The notes beneath the pieces are model-generated. The model did no database searches and was not told the DNA's origin. It saw only the letters and a list, made by a program, of their open reading frames with translations. From positions 1 through 6,998 of the forward strand of contig CAZYKR010000234.1 in the NCBI GenBank assembly GCA_964648005.1: a stretch of 6,998 nucleotides of DNA, in the 5' to 3' direction. The first letter of the stretch is position 1. Each line of letters opens with the position of its first letter. Below, in pieces: positions 1 through 6,998 of the stretch. Source of the stretch: JAGQTE01 sp964648005 (GTDB lineage Bacteria > Actinomycetota > Acidimicrobiia > Acidimicrobiales > Acidimicrobilacustridaceae). The translations under genes were made by a program, and so were the position numbers.

Positions 1-78
1 GGCATCGGAGATCTGGTCGGCCATCTTGTCGGGATGGCCCTCGGTCACCGATTCCGAGGTGAAGGTGAAGTTCTGCAC
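1..78 (-). CDS. metK: S-adenosylmethionine synthetase, N-terminal fragment (cut by window edge)
   Basis: Only the first 26 codons are visible. They translate as MQNFTFTSESVTEGHPDKMA followed by DQISDA. The SESVTEGHPDK...DQISDA stretch is the hallmark N-terminus of MetK, which makes S-adenosylmethionine from methionine and ATP in the cytosol; the His of EGHPDK is in the ATP/methionine site in the known family. The start is GTG at 76-78, supported by a Shine-Dalgarno-like GGGAGAG (minus strand, 88-94) nine bases upstream and by the family's usual short leader before TSES. The gene is last in the visible series, 146 bases after coaBC, and that gap has room for its own promoter. In actinobacteria metK commonly follows coaBC, which supports the call. 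The rest of the gene lies beyond position 1. Confidence 0.95.
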   Translation of the reverse strand, partial: MQNFTFTSESVTEGHPDKMADQISDA

Positions 79-111
79 GGTTGTCGTCTCTCCCGGTTGC
101 AACGGTCGCTC

Positions 112-137
112 GCCTCACCCGCCAGCCGGGCCGAGGC
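112..137 (-). promoter_or_regulatory. Nested hairpin in the metK leader
   Basis: On the minus strand an outer stem GCCTC/GAGGC (133-137 with 112-116) encloses an inner stem CCCG/CGGG (127-130 with 118-121) around a 5-base loop, GCTGG. It lies 34 to 59 bases upstream of the metK start, between coaBC and metK. It could be a leader structure or an RNA-processing site. I do not recognise any known SAM riboswitch class in this gap, and no T-tract follows, so it is not a classical terminator. The structure is read directly; a function is inference. Confidence 0.4.
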
Positions 138-147
138 ACGAGGGGCG

Positions 148-228
148 ATGCTATCCCAGCGGTCCCGCGCCAGCGGCCACCGACGGCCCCGCTCCGCACG
201 ATACTTGACTGGATTGGTCGGGATTCAA
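148..228 (-). promoter_or_regulatory. Candidate promoter elements for metK (weak)
   Basis: Two minus-strand hexamers match the relaxed actinobacterial -10 pattern TAnnnT: TAGCAT (148-153) and TATCGT (198-203). The second has a TTGAAT (223-228) 19 bases upstream, overlapping the coaBC stop codon, which could act as a -35 box with a long spacer. TAGCAT has no recognisable -35 at the usual distance. If TAGCAT is used, transcription would start near 141, just before the 112-137 hairpin. Such hexamers occur by chance, so this only marks where a promoter could be. Confidence 0.2.
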
Positions 229-1424
229 GCCCGTCGAGCCACCACGGCGTCCCACACCGCGTCAGCCACCTCGCGCTTGGTGGCCAGAGGCACCAGGTGC
301 TCGTTGCCGTCCGCATCGAGGATGACGACGGCGTTGGTGTCGTGGGCGAAGCCGGCGCCGGGTGCCGAGACGTCGTTGCCGACGATCAGATCGAGTCGCT
401 TGCGCGCCAGCTTCGCGGCGGCGTTCGCCCGAAGATCGTCCGTCTCGGCGGCGAAGCCCACGAGCACCTGGCCGAGCGGCTTGCGCGCACCGAGGTCGAC
501 GAGGAAGTCGTGGGTGGGCGCCAGGTCCAGCGTCGGTGCCGCCGTCGCCTCCGGATCCTTCTTGATCTTGCGGTCGGCGGGAGCGGCCGGCGTGAAGTCC
601 GCCACTGCCGCCGCCATGACGATGGCGTCCTGGGCCTCGGCGACCGGCATGATCGCCGCCTGCATCTGCGCCGCGGTCTCCACCGACACCACCGTGGCGC
701 CGGGCGGGGGCGGCAACTCGGCCGTGGTCACCAGGGTGACCTCGGCGCCGCGCGCCAACGCCGCCTCCGCCAGGGCGTAGCCCTGCTTGCCCGTGCTGCG
801 GTTCGTGATCACCCGCACCGGGTCGATCGGCTCGCGCGTCCCGCCGGCGCTGATCAACACCTTCCATCCGGCGAGATCGCCCGGGCCGAGCGCCCGCTCG
901 ATCGCCGCCACGATCACCTCGGGGGCGGCCAGGCGACCGACGCCCTCATCACCGCCGGCCAGTCGGCCCGACTCGGGTGGCACGATGCCGACGCCGCGCC
1001 GCGCCAGCGTCTCGAGGTTCTCCTGCACCGCCGGGTGCTCCCACATCTCGGTGTGCATCGCCGGGCAGACCAGCACCGGCGCCCGGGTGGCGAGCAGCGT
1101 CGCCGTGAGCAGGTCGGACGAGATGCCGGCGGCGTAGGCGCCGATCACCCGCGCCGTGGCCGGGCACACGACGATCAGGTCGGCGCGCTGGCCGAGGCGG
1201 GTGTGCGGGATGGGATCGGCCGCCTCGAAGATCTCGGTGCGCACCGGTTCCGAGGCCAGCGCCGAGAAGGTCGTGGCGCCGACGAACCGCTGGGCGCCGT
1301 CGGTCATCACCGGCAGGACGGTGGCACCGGCGTCCATGAGCCGACGGCACACGTCGATCGCCTTGTAGGCGGCGATTCCCCCGCTCACGCCGAGGACGAC
1401 GGTCTTGCCCGAGAGGTAGGTCAC
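225..1424 (-). CDS. coaBC: Bifunctional phosphopantothenoylcysteine decarboxylase / phosphopantothenate-cysteine ligase
   Basis: This 399-residue cytosolic protein carries two consecutive steps of coenzyme A synthesis: CoaB joins cysteine to 4'-phosphopantothenate, and CoaC decarboxylates the product to 4'-phosphopantetheine. The flavin-binding CoaC domain spans about residues 1-180: GVSGGIAAYK (12-21), the catalytic-type His74 in PIPHTRLG, and the substrate clamp PAMHTEMW (121-128). The CoaB domain follows: AGGTREPIDPVR (193-204), NRSTGKQGY (208-216), AAAVADF (271-277), KIKK (286-289), GFAAET (323-328) and ND (350-351). The length is normal for the fused protein. The start is GTG at 1422-1424, with AAGGGG (1435-1440) ten bases upstream and the flavoprotein fold beginning at once. 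Two CoaC motif positions differ from E. coli: PAMN is PAMH, and the Cys of ACG is Gly (AGG, residue 157). It lies 52 bases after rpoZ, a typical actinobacterial neighbour. Confidence 0.97.
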   Translation of the reverse strand: MTYLSGKTVVLGVSGGIAAYKAIDVCRRLMDAGATVLPVMTDGAQRFVGATTFSALASEPVRTEIFEAADPIPHTRLGQRADLIVVCPATARVIGAYAAGISSDLLTATLLATRAPVLVCPAMHTEMWEHPAVQENLETLARRGVGIVPPESGRLAGGDEGVGRLAAPEVIVAAIERALGPGDLAGWKVLISAGGTREPIDPVRVITNRSTGKQGYALAEAALARGAEVTLVTTAELPPPPGATVVSVETAAQMQAAIMPVAEAQDAIVMAAAVADFTPAAPADRKIKKDPEATAAPTLDLAPTHDFLVDLGARKPLGQVLVGFAAETDDLRANAAAKLARKRLDLIVGNDVSAPGAGFAHDTNAVVILDADGNEHLVPLATKREVADAVWDAVVARRA

Positions 1425-1448
1425 GAGGGCGTTGCCCCTTGGATCGGT

Positions 1449-1466
1449 GGCGGCTACGGCGCCGCC
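1449..1466 (-). repeat. Short GC-rich inverted repeat between rpoZ and coaBC
   Basis: Perfect 6-base arms, GGCGGC and GCCGCC (1449-1454 and 1461-1466), flank a 6-base loop in the 52-base gap between the rpoZ stop and the coaBC start. No T-tract follows on either strand. In sequence this GC-rich, such a repeat is easily a chance event, so I assign no function; it could be a weak pause or processing hairpin. Confidence 0.25.
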
Positions 1467-1476
1467 GCAGGGCCGC

Positions 1477-1803
1477 TCAGGCCTCGGCGTCGGTCTCGAC
1501 CACCTCGACGGTCTCGACGATCACCACGTCGTCCTCGCCGAGCTCGGCCTCCTCGGGCAGGTCACAGGCACGGATCTTGCCGGCGGCGATCTCCTCGAAG
1601 GCGATCGACAGCGGCTTGCGCGCCACCGAGGTGACCTGCGGCGGGATGGCCGCTCCGGGGGTGTCCCCGAGCTGACCGAAGTAGGAGTTGATCTGCCGAG
1701 CACGCTTCGACGACAGCGTCACCAGCTTGAACTTGGAGTCGACCACGGCCATGAGGTCCTCGACCTTGGGGTAGATCATCGAGCTGGTCTGCGCGTGCGG
1801 CAT
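1477..1803 (-). CDS. rpoZ: DNA-directed RNA polymerase omega subunit
   Basis: This 108-residue protein is the small omega subunit, which binds the beta' subunit and helps RNA polymerase assemble and stay stable. The family core is plain: SKFKLVTLSSKRARQINSYF (residues 23-42), VTSVARKPLSIAFEEIAAGK (57-76), then a strongly acidic tail rich in Glu, Asp and Val up to residue 108. The length is typical of actinobacterial omega. ATG at 1801-1803 is chosen because AGGAGA (1813-1818) lies nine bases upstream. An in-frame ATG at 1861-1863 would add 20 basic residues without a well-spaced ribosome site. The gene sits between gmk and coaBC, as in most actinobacteria and many other bacteria. The 165 bases before it and the hairpin after gmk suggest it may have its own promoter or a processed leader. 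Confidence 0.96.
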   Translation of the reverse strand: MPHAQTSSMIYPKVEDLMAVVDSKFKLVTLSSKRARQINSYFGQLGDTPGAAIPPQVTSVARKPLSIAFEEIAAGKIRACDLPEEAELGEDDVVIVETVEVVETDAEA

Positions 1804-1861
1804 GGTGGCGGGTCTCCTGGAGGCCGATCTGCGTCCCGACGGGCGGCCGGGAGGCTTGGCC

Positions 1862-1867
1862 ATGGTA
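1862..1867 (-). promoter_or_regulatory. Possible -10 hexamer upstream of rpoZ (weak)
   Basis: The minus strand reads TACCAT here, fitting the actinobacterial TAnnnT pattern, and would place a transcript start near 1855, leaving a leader of about 50 bases before rpoZ. I see no convincing -35 element 16 to 19 bases upstream. The remainder of the gap (1804-1914) shows only a weak CCGGG/CCCGG inverted repeat (1884-1888 with 1901-1905) and no open frame I would call a gene. Confidence 0.18.
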
Positions 1868-1914
1868 GTCGGCACCCGCTCCCCCGGGCCAGGACACCCT
1901 CCCGGTTCCTCGAT

Positions 1915-1956
1915 CGTGTGGTGCCCGCCCGGGTAGGCGCGGCTGGACACCACACG
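1915..1956 (-). terminator. Strong hairpin just after gmk: terminator-like or RNA-processing structure
   Basis: Arms CGTGTGGTG (1915-1923) and CACCACACG (1948-1956) are perfect 9-base inverted repeats. In the minus-strand transcript the stem extends through one U-G pair and two more C-G pairs to 12 pairs (CGUGUGGUGUCC with GGGCACCACACG), with about 18 bases inside. It begins 12 bases after the gmk stop codon. No T-tract follows, so it is not a classical intrinsic terminator. It could be a tract-less terminator, an attenuator, or a 3' end stabiliser or processing site that separates gmk and rpoZ levels. The structure is seen directly; the role is inference. Confidence 0.45.
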
Positions 1957-1968
1957 AAGGGGAACGGG

Positions 1969-2520
1969 TCAGGTCGTGGTGGCGCGGGCGGCGGCGAAGA
2001 TGGCCTGGAGCTCGGCCAAGGTGCGCTCCAGGTCGTCGTTGACGACGACCTGTGCACCGAGCCGTTGCGCCAGCGCCCGCTCCTCGGCGCCCTTGGCCAT
2101 CCGGCGCTCGACGGCGTCGGGCGGGTCGCCCCGTCCGATCAGGCGAGCGCGCTGCGCGTCGAGCGACGGGGCATCGAGGAACACGAAGAGGGCGTCGGGC
2201 TCGAGCGCCAGCACCTGCTCGGCGCCCTGCACGTCGATCTCCAGCAGCACGTCGTGGCCGTCGGACACCTCGCCCGGCCCGGGCCGGGGCGTGCCGTAGC
2301 GGTTGCCGAGGAACTCCGCCCACTCCCAGAACCCTCCGGCGGCGACGCGCCCGTCGAACGCGGCCCGGTCGACGAACACGTACGCATCGGCCGCCTCGCC
2401 GGGGCGCCGCGGGCGGGTCGTCCACGATCGCGAGAGCCAGAGGCGGTCGTCGGCGTCGAGAAGTCGGGACGCGACCGTGCCCTTGCCGACCCCGCCGGGG
2501 CCGGAGATGACGACGATCAC
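1969..2520 (-). CDS. gmk: Guanylate kinase
   Basis: This 183-residue cytosolic enzyme phosphorylates GMP to GDP with ATP. It begins MIVVISGPGGVGKGT, so the P-loop (residues 7-15) sits at the very N-terminus; its third position is Gly where GPSG is common. The GMP-binding segment is SRSWTTRPRRPGE (30-42), followed by Tyr47, GGFWEWAEFLGNRYGTP (62-78), LLEIDVQGAEQV (92-103), the lid region RLIGRGDPPDAVERR (126-140) and VVVNDDL (158-164). All are family landmarks, though the protein is shorter than the usual 200 or so residues. The GTG at 2518-2520 is chosen because the upstream in-frame ATG would run about 40 unrelated residues into mihF. There is no clear ribosome site; the mihF stop is only 7 bases upstream, so translation is probably coupled to mihF. 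A strong hairpin follows the stop. Confidence 0.95.
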   Translation of the reverse strand: MIVVISGPGGVGKGTVASRLLDADDRLWLSRSWTTRPRRPGEAADAYVFVDRAAFDGRVAAGGFWEWAEFLGNRYGTPRPGPGEVSDGHDVLLEIDVQGAEQVLALEPDALFVFLDAPSLDAQRARLIGRGDPPDAVERRMAKGAEERALAQRLGAQVVVNDDLERTLAELQAIFAAARATTT

Positions 2521-2527
2521 CGGCGAC

Positions 2528-2845
2528 TCAACCGGGGAAGGTCTTGAGCAGCGCCGCGCGCTGCTGATCACCGAGGCCACGCACCCGGCGCGACTCGCTG
2601 ATGCCGATGTCTTCCATCGTGCGCTTGGCCTTGACCTTGCCAACGCCCGGCAGCGCCTCGAGGACGGCAGACACCTTCATCTTGCCGATGACGTCGTCGT
2701 CCTCGGCTCGCTCGAGCAGCGCCTTGAGCGACAGCGACCCCATCTTGAGCTGTTCCTTGAGCTCCGCCCGGGCCCGCCGCGCCGCTGCGGCCTTCTCCAG
2801 AGCGGCTCGGCGCTGCTCCGCGGTCAGCTGTGGTGGTTGCGGCAT
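2528..2845 (-). CDS. mihF: Actinobacterial integration host factor (mIHF), DNA-binding nucleoid protein
   Basis: This 105-residue protein matches actinobacterial IHF, which bends and organises DNA and is unrelated in fold to the HU-like IHF of E. coli. A basic, Ala-rich helix comes first (QLTAEQRRAALEKAAAARRA, residues 6-25), then LGKMKV-like IGKMKVSAVLEALPGVGKVK (53-72), whose LPGVGKVKA is the helix-two-turn-helix DNA-binding motif. SRRVRGLGDQQRAALLKTF (85-103) closes it. The match to the mycobacterial protein, as I remember it, runs nearly end to end. ATG at 2843-2845 agrees with the family length; an upstream GTG in frame would add 25 residues with no support. AGGG (2854-2857) lies upstream but inside a hairpin loop. 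The gene follows pyrF after 81 bases and precedes gmk by 7, the usual actinobacterial context. Confidence 0.95.
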   Translation of the reverse strand: MPQPPQLTAEQRRAALEKAAAARRARAELKEQLKMGSLSLKALLERAEDDDVIGKMKVSAVLEALPGVGKVKAKRTMEDIGISESRRVRGLGDQQRAALLKTFPG

Positions 2846-2865
2846 GGCGCGCACCCTAGCGCGCC
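2846..2865 (-). promoter_or_regulatory. Perfect hairpin abutting the mihF start, with TAGGGT in its loop
   Basis: On the minus strand GGCGCGC (2859-2865) and GCGCGCC (2846-2852) are perfect complementary arms around the loop TAGGGT (2853-2858), and the ATG of mihF follows with no gap. The loop carries AGGG, the only Shine-Dalgarno-like sequence for mihF. TAGGGT also fits the TAnnnT -10 pattern at a distance that would start a leaderless transcript at or next to the ATG. Either reading would make this a control point for mihF. No -35 is evident. The repeat is seen directly; its use is inference. Confidence 0.4.
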
Positions 2866-2886
2866 GTCTGGCGGCGTGACGGAGAT

Positions 2887-2920
2887 CACGTCCGAAACGT
2901 GTCGCTGCACCATGCTGCAC
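2887..2920. repeat. Inverted repeat and 10-base-period direct repeat between pyrF and mihF
   Basis: CACGT (2887-2891) and ACGTG (2897-2901) form a perfect 5-base inverted repeat with a 5-base loop. Beside it GCTGCAC occurs twice (2904-2910 and 2914-2920), exactly 10 bases apart, so both copies face the same side of the helix. A shorter GTGA/TCAC pair (2876-2879, 2886-2889) overlaps. No T-tract follows. These could be operator half-sites for mihF control, or chance. I recognise no known binding consensus. Confidence 0.3.
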
Positions 2921-2926
2921 ATGGGT

Positions 2927-3721
2927 TCACGAGGTGTGGCGAGCCTCGAGCGCGGCCTCGACCTCGGCGGCGACGGCCGCGGCCGCCGCGGCGTGATCGT
3001 CGGCGTGGGTGACCGTGCGACCGATCACCAACAGGTCGGCGCCGGCGGCGATCGCGGCGCCCGGCGTCGACGGTCGAGCCTGATCGTTCGTATCGGCCCC
3101 GGCGAGCCGGATGCCGGGCACCACCCGCAGGAGCTTCGGGGCCGTCAGCAGGGCATCGTGCAGGTCGGACGCGGCGCACACGATGCCTCCGCAGCCGGTC
3201 TCGACGGCCAGCGCGGCGCGGCGGGGCATGATGTGCGGCGGGGCGCCGGCGTCGGAGGTCAACACCGTGACGGCCAGCGCCACCGGCTGCGGGAGCCCGG
3301 CCGCCGCCGCACCTTGCAGCAGGCCATCGACGCCGGCACGCAACATGGCGGCGTCGTCGCGGGCGTGCAGCGTGAGGTAGGTGGCGCCGAGCGAGCCGAG
3401 CACGCGGGCGGCGCGCTGCACCGTCGTCGGGATGTCGTGCAGCTTGAGGTCGACGAACACGTCATAGCCGAGGTCGCGCATCGTCTCGACGGCATCGGGT
3501 CCCGCGGCGCTGTACAGCTCGAGGCCGACCTTGACCACGCCGAACCACGGCGCCAGCTCCCGGGCCAGGCGGGTCGCCTCGACGAGGTCGTCGGTGTCGA
3601 GGACGAGCGCCAGGCTCTCCCGCACGGCGGCGGGCACCGCAGCGGAGTCCGCGGGCTCCGGCCCGACGGGCGCCGCCTCGGCTGCCGTCGGGCTCGCCAT
3701 CTCATCGCTCGCCTCAGCCAT
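2927..3721 (-). CDS. pyrF: Orotidine 5'-phosphate decarboxylase
   Basis: PyrF decarboxylates OMP to UMP, the last step of de novo pyrimidine synthesis, without a cofactor. This 264-residue protein shows the barrel landmarks in order: LVLDTDD with Asp42, VVKVGLELY with Lys64, the catalytic signature DLKLHDIPTT (residues 91-100; Asp91, Lys93, Asp96), VVPGIR (200-205) and the phosphate grip GADLLVIGRTVT (227-238; Arg235). Its best resemblance is to the Bacillus/E. coli type of about 240 residues. The excess is a roughly 30-residue N-terminal extension rich in Ala, Pro and Glu before the first strand. ATG at 3719-3721 is chosen because GGAGG (3727-3731) lies 5 bases upstream; a Met at residue 8 is less well placed. 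The start overlaps the pyrD stop by 8 bases, so the two genes are co-transcribed and probably translationally coupled. Confidence 0.96.
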   Translation of the reverse strand: MAEASDEMASPTAAEAAPVGPEPADSAAVPAAVRESLALVLDTDDLVEATRLARELAPWFGVVKVGLELYSAAGPDAVETMRDLGYDVFVDLKLHDIPTTVQRAARVLGSLGATYLTLHARDDAAMLRAGVDGLLQGAAAAGLPQPVALAVTVLTSDAGAPPHIMPRRAALAVETGCGGIVCAASDLHDALLTAPKLLRVVPGIRLAGADTNDQARPSTPGAAIAAGADLLVIGRTVTHADDHAAAAAAVAAEVEAALEARHTS

Positions 3722-4625
3722 GTGCTCCTCCGATCAGTTCCATCACGTCGACCACCCCGTGCGCCCGGCACCACTGTTGCAGCTCGCCGTCGATGCGCGC
3801 CGCGGCGCGCGGCTCGGCAAAGGTGGCCGTGCCCACCTGCACGGCCGACGCCCCGGCCAGCAGCAGCTCCACGGCGTCGGCGCCCGTGGCGACGCCGCCG
3901 CAGCCGACGATCGCCACCTCCGGCAGCGCGGCGTGCACGTCGTACACGCAGCGCACGGCGACCGGGTGGATCGCCGGACCCGACAACCCGCCGCCCTTAC
4001 CGCCGGCGAGCAGCGGGCGTCGGGCCTCGAGGTCGATCACGAGACCCGGCACCGTGTTGATCAGCGTGACGGCCTCGGCGCCCGCCTCGACAGCCGCCGC
4101 GGCCACGGCGACCAGCTCCGAGGTGGCGGCCGTGAGCTTGGCCCAGCGGGGCACGTCGACGGTGGCGGCAACCGCGGCCAGCACCTCGGCGGTGGCGGCC
4201 GGCACCTGGGCGAACATGCGCCCGCCGTCATGGTGGTTCGGGCAGCTCACGTTGACCTCGACGGCGGCGATGCGATCGACGGCCGGTACCAGCGCCTCCG
4301 CCGCCGCCACGTAGTCGTCGACGGTCGAGCCCCAGATGCTGACGACGATCCGCGCACCGGTGTGGGTCAGCGCCGGCAGCTCGTGCTCGATCCACGCCGG
4401 CACGCCCGGCCCCTGCAGGCCGACGCTGTTGAGCATGCCGGCCGGTGTCTCGTGGACGCGCGGCGCAGGATTGCCCGGCCACGGTCCGGCCGACAGCGAC
4501 TTGACGACGACGGCGCCGAGCGACGCCAGGTCCAGGTAGGCGGCGAGCTCGGCGCCGTGCCCCGCCGTGCCCGACGCCAGGCAGATCGGTGACGGCAGCG
4601 CCACTGAAGCGACAGACGTCCCCAT
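3714..4625 (-). CDS. pyrD: Dihydroorotate dehydrogenase, class 1B catalytic subunit
   Basis: This cytosolic FMN enzyme oxidises dihydroorotate to orotate. From ATG 4623-4625 it has 303 residues, close to the family's 300-310. Class 1B landmarks match Lactococcus PyrDB closely: LASGTAGHG (16-24), Lys42 in VVVKS, GNPAPRVHETPAGMLNSVGL (51-70), EVNVSCPN with catalytic-type Cys128 (123-130), KLT (163-165), INT (189-191), GGLSGPAIHP (212-221) and the FMN phosphate grip GCGGVATGADAVELLLAGAS (241-260), then VQVGTA. Class 2, common in other actinobacteria, looks different. Class 1B enzymes normally pair with PyrK, which passes electrons to NAD, yet no pyrK lies between carB and pyrF. The start is uncertain: a GTG at 4668-4670, with GAGG five bases upstream over the carB stop, would add 15 low-complexity residues. 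The 3' end overlaps pyrF by 8 bases. Confidence 0.93.
   Translation of the reverse strand: MGTSVASVALPSPICLASGTAGHGAELAAYLDLASLGAVVVKSLSAGPWPGNPAPRVHETPAGMLNSVGLQGPGVPAWIEHELPALTHTGARIVVSIWGSTVDDYVAAAEALVPAVDRIAAVEVNVSCPNHHDGGRMFAQVPAATAEVLAAVAATVDVPRWAKLTAATSELVAVAAAAVEAGAEAVTLINTVPGLVIDLEARRPLLAGGKGGGLSGPAIHPVAVRCVYDVHAALPEVAIVGCGGVATGADAVELLLAGASAVQVGTATFAEPRAAARIDGELQQWCRAHGVVDVMELIGGAHG
3725..3731 (-). promoter_or_regulatory. Ribosome binding site of pyrF
   Basis: The minus strand reads GGAGGAG here, the best Shine-Dalgarno match in the window, inside the 3' end of pyrD and 5 bases (counted from GGAGG) before the pyrF ATG. It fixes the pyrF start at 3721 and so shows that the unusual N-terminal extension of PyrF is probably translated. 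Confidence 0.75.
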
Positions 4626-4677
4626 GGCCGGCGGCGGCCCCGACGGCACCCGGCGGCTCGCCCGCGTCACCGCCGCC

Positions 4678-6998
<2,321 letters not shown>

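Noticed and set aside
79..224. SAM riboswitch before metK
   Set aside because: I looked for features of known SAM-sensing RNAs and found only a simple nested hairpin; a covariance search would be needed to claim more.
81..1634. Open frame of over 500 codons on the plus strand, antisense to coaBC and the end of rpoZ
   Set aside because: Its product is an Arg/Gly/His/Asp-rich composition typical of GC-rich antisense frames, it has no recognisable motif, and it lies opposite well-supported genes.
1804..1953. Upstream in-frame extension of rpoZ (starts near 1863 or 1953)
   Set aside because: The extra residues match nothing in the omega family, the region includes the post-gmk hairpin, and the ATG at 1803 has a well-placed AGGAGA.
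1562..2425. Open minus-strand frame spanning gmk and rpoZ in another frame
   Set aside because: It crosses the gmk stop, the hairpin and the rpoZ start with no conserved motif; the true frames are unambiguous.
2521..2643. Upstream in-frame ATG extension of gmk
   Set aside because: It would lie almost wholly inside mihF and add about 40 residues before a P-loop that normally sits close to the N-terminus.
2303..4060. Open frame of 585 codons on the plus strand, antisense to gmk, mihF, pyrF and part of pyrD
   Set aside because: It spans four clear minus-strand genes and their gaps, and its composition is biased with long Arg-rich runs. It is a GC-rich shadow.
3531..4592. Open frame of 353 codons on the plus strand opposite pyrD and pyrF
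   Set aside because: It has no family motif and lies opposite conserved catalytic segments of PyrD.

Overview
The window is a compact, GC-rich stretch in which every convincing gene lies on the minus strand, so transcription runs from position 6998 towards position 1. In that direction the order is carB (its 5' part lies beyond the window), pyrD, pyrF, mihF, gmk, rpoZ, coaBC and the first 26 codons of metK. No mobile element, CRISPR array, tRNA, rRNA or phage gene was seen. Long open frames on the plus strand, and in the other minus frames, look like GC-rich shadows of these genes.

The organism is most likely an actinobacterium. MihF, the helix-two-turn-helix type integration host factor, is an actinobacterial protein, and the run pyrF-mihF-gmk-rpoZ-coaBC-metK after carB is the known actinobacterial arrangement. 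Two details differ from the mycobacterial pattern. A class 1B (Gram-positive type) dihydroorotate dehydrogenase sits between carB and pyrF, and PyrF is of the Bacillus/E. coli type. This fits a deep-branching lineage such as Acidimicrobiia or a relative, but that placement is inference.

Region by region: 3714-6998 is the distal half of a de novo pyrimidine operon. CarB makes carbamoyl phosphate, PyrD oxidises dihydroorotate and PyrF makes UMP; pyrD and pyrF overlap by 8 bases. An 81-base gap (2846-2926) holds two small hairpins and a 10-base-period repeat before mihF (2528-2845). gmk (1969-2520) follows mihF by 7 bases, and a strong 12-bp hairpin follows gmk. A 165-base gap leads into rpoZ (1477-1803). 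A 52-base gap separates rpoZ from coaBC (225-1424), and a 146-base leader with a nested hairpin precedes metK.

Together the genes supply nucleotides (UMP; GMP to GDP), a nucleoid protein, an RNA polymerase subunit, coenzyme A and S-adenosylmethionine: growth-linked housekeeping functions. I found no previously undescribed system. The points most worth a second look are the RNA and regulatory structures between genes, the class 1B PyrD with no adjacent electron-transfer subunit, and motif changes in CoaBC.
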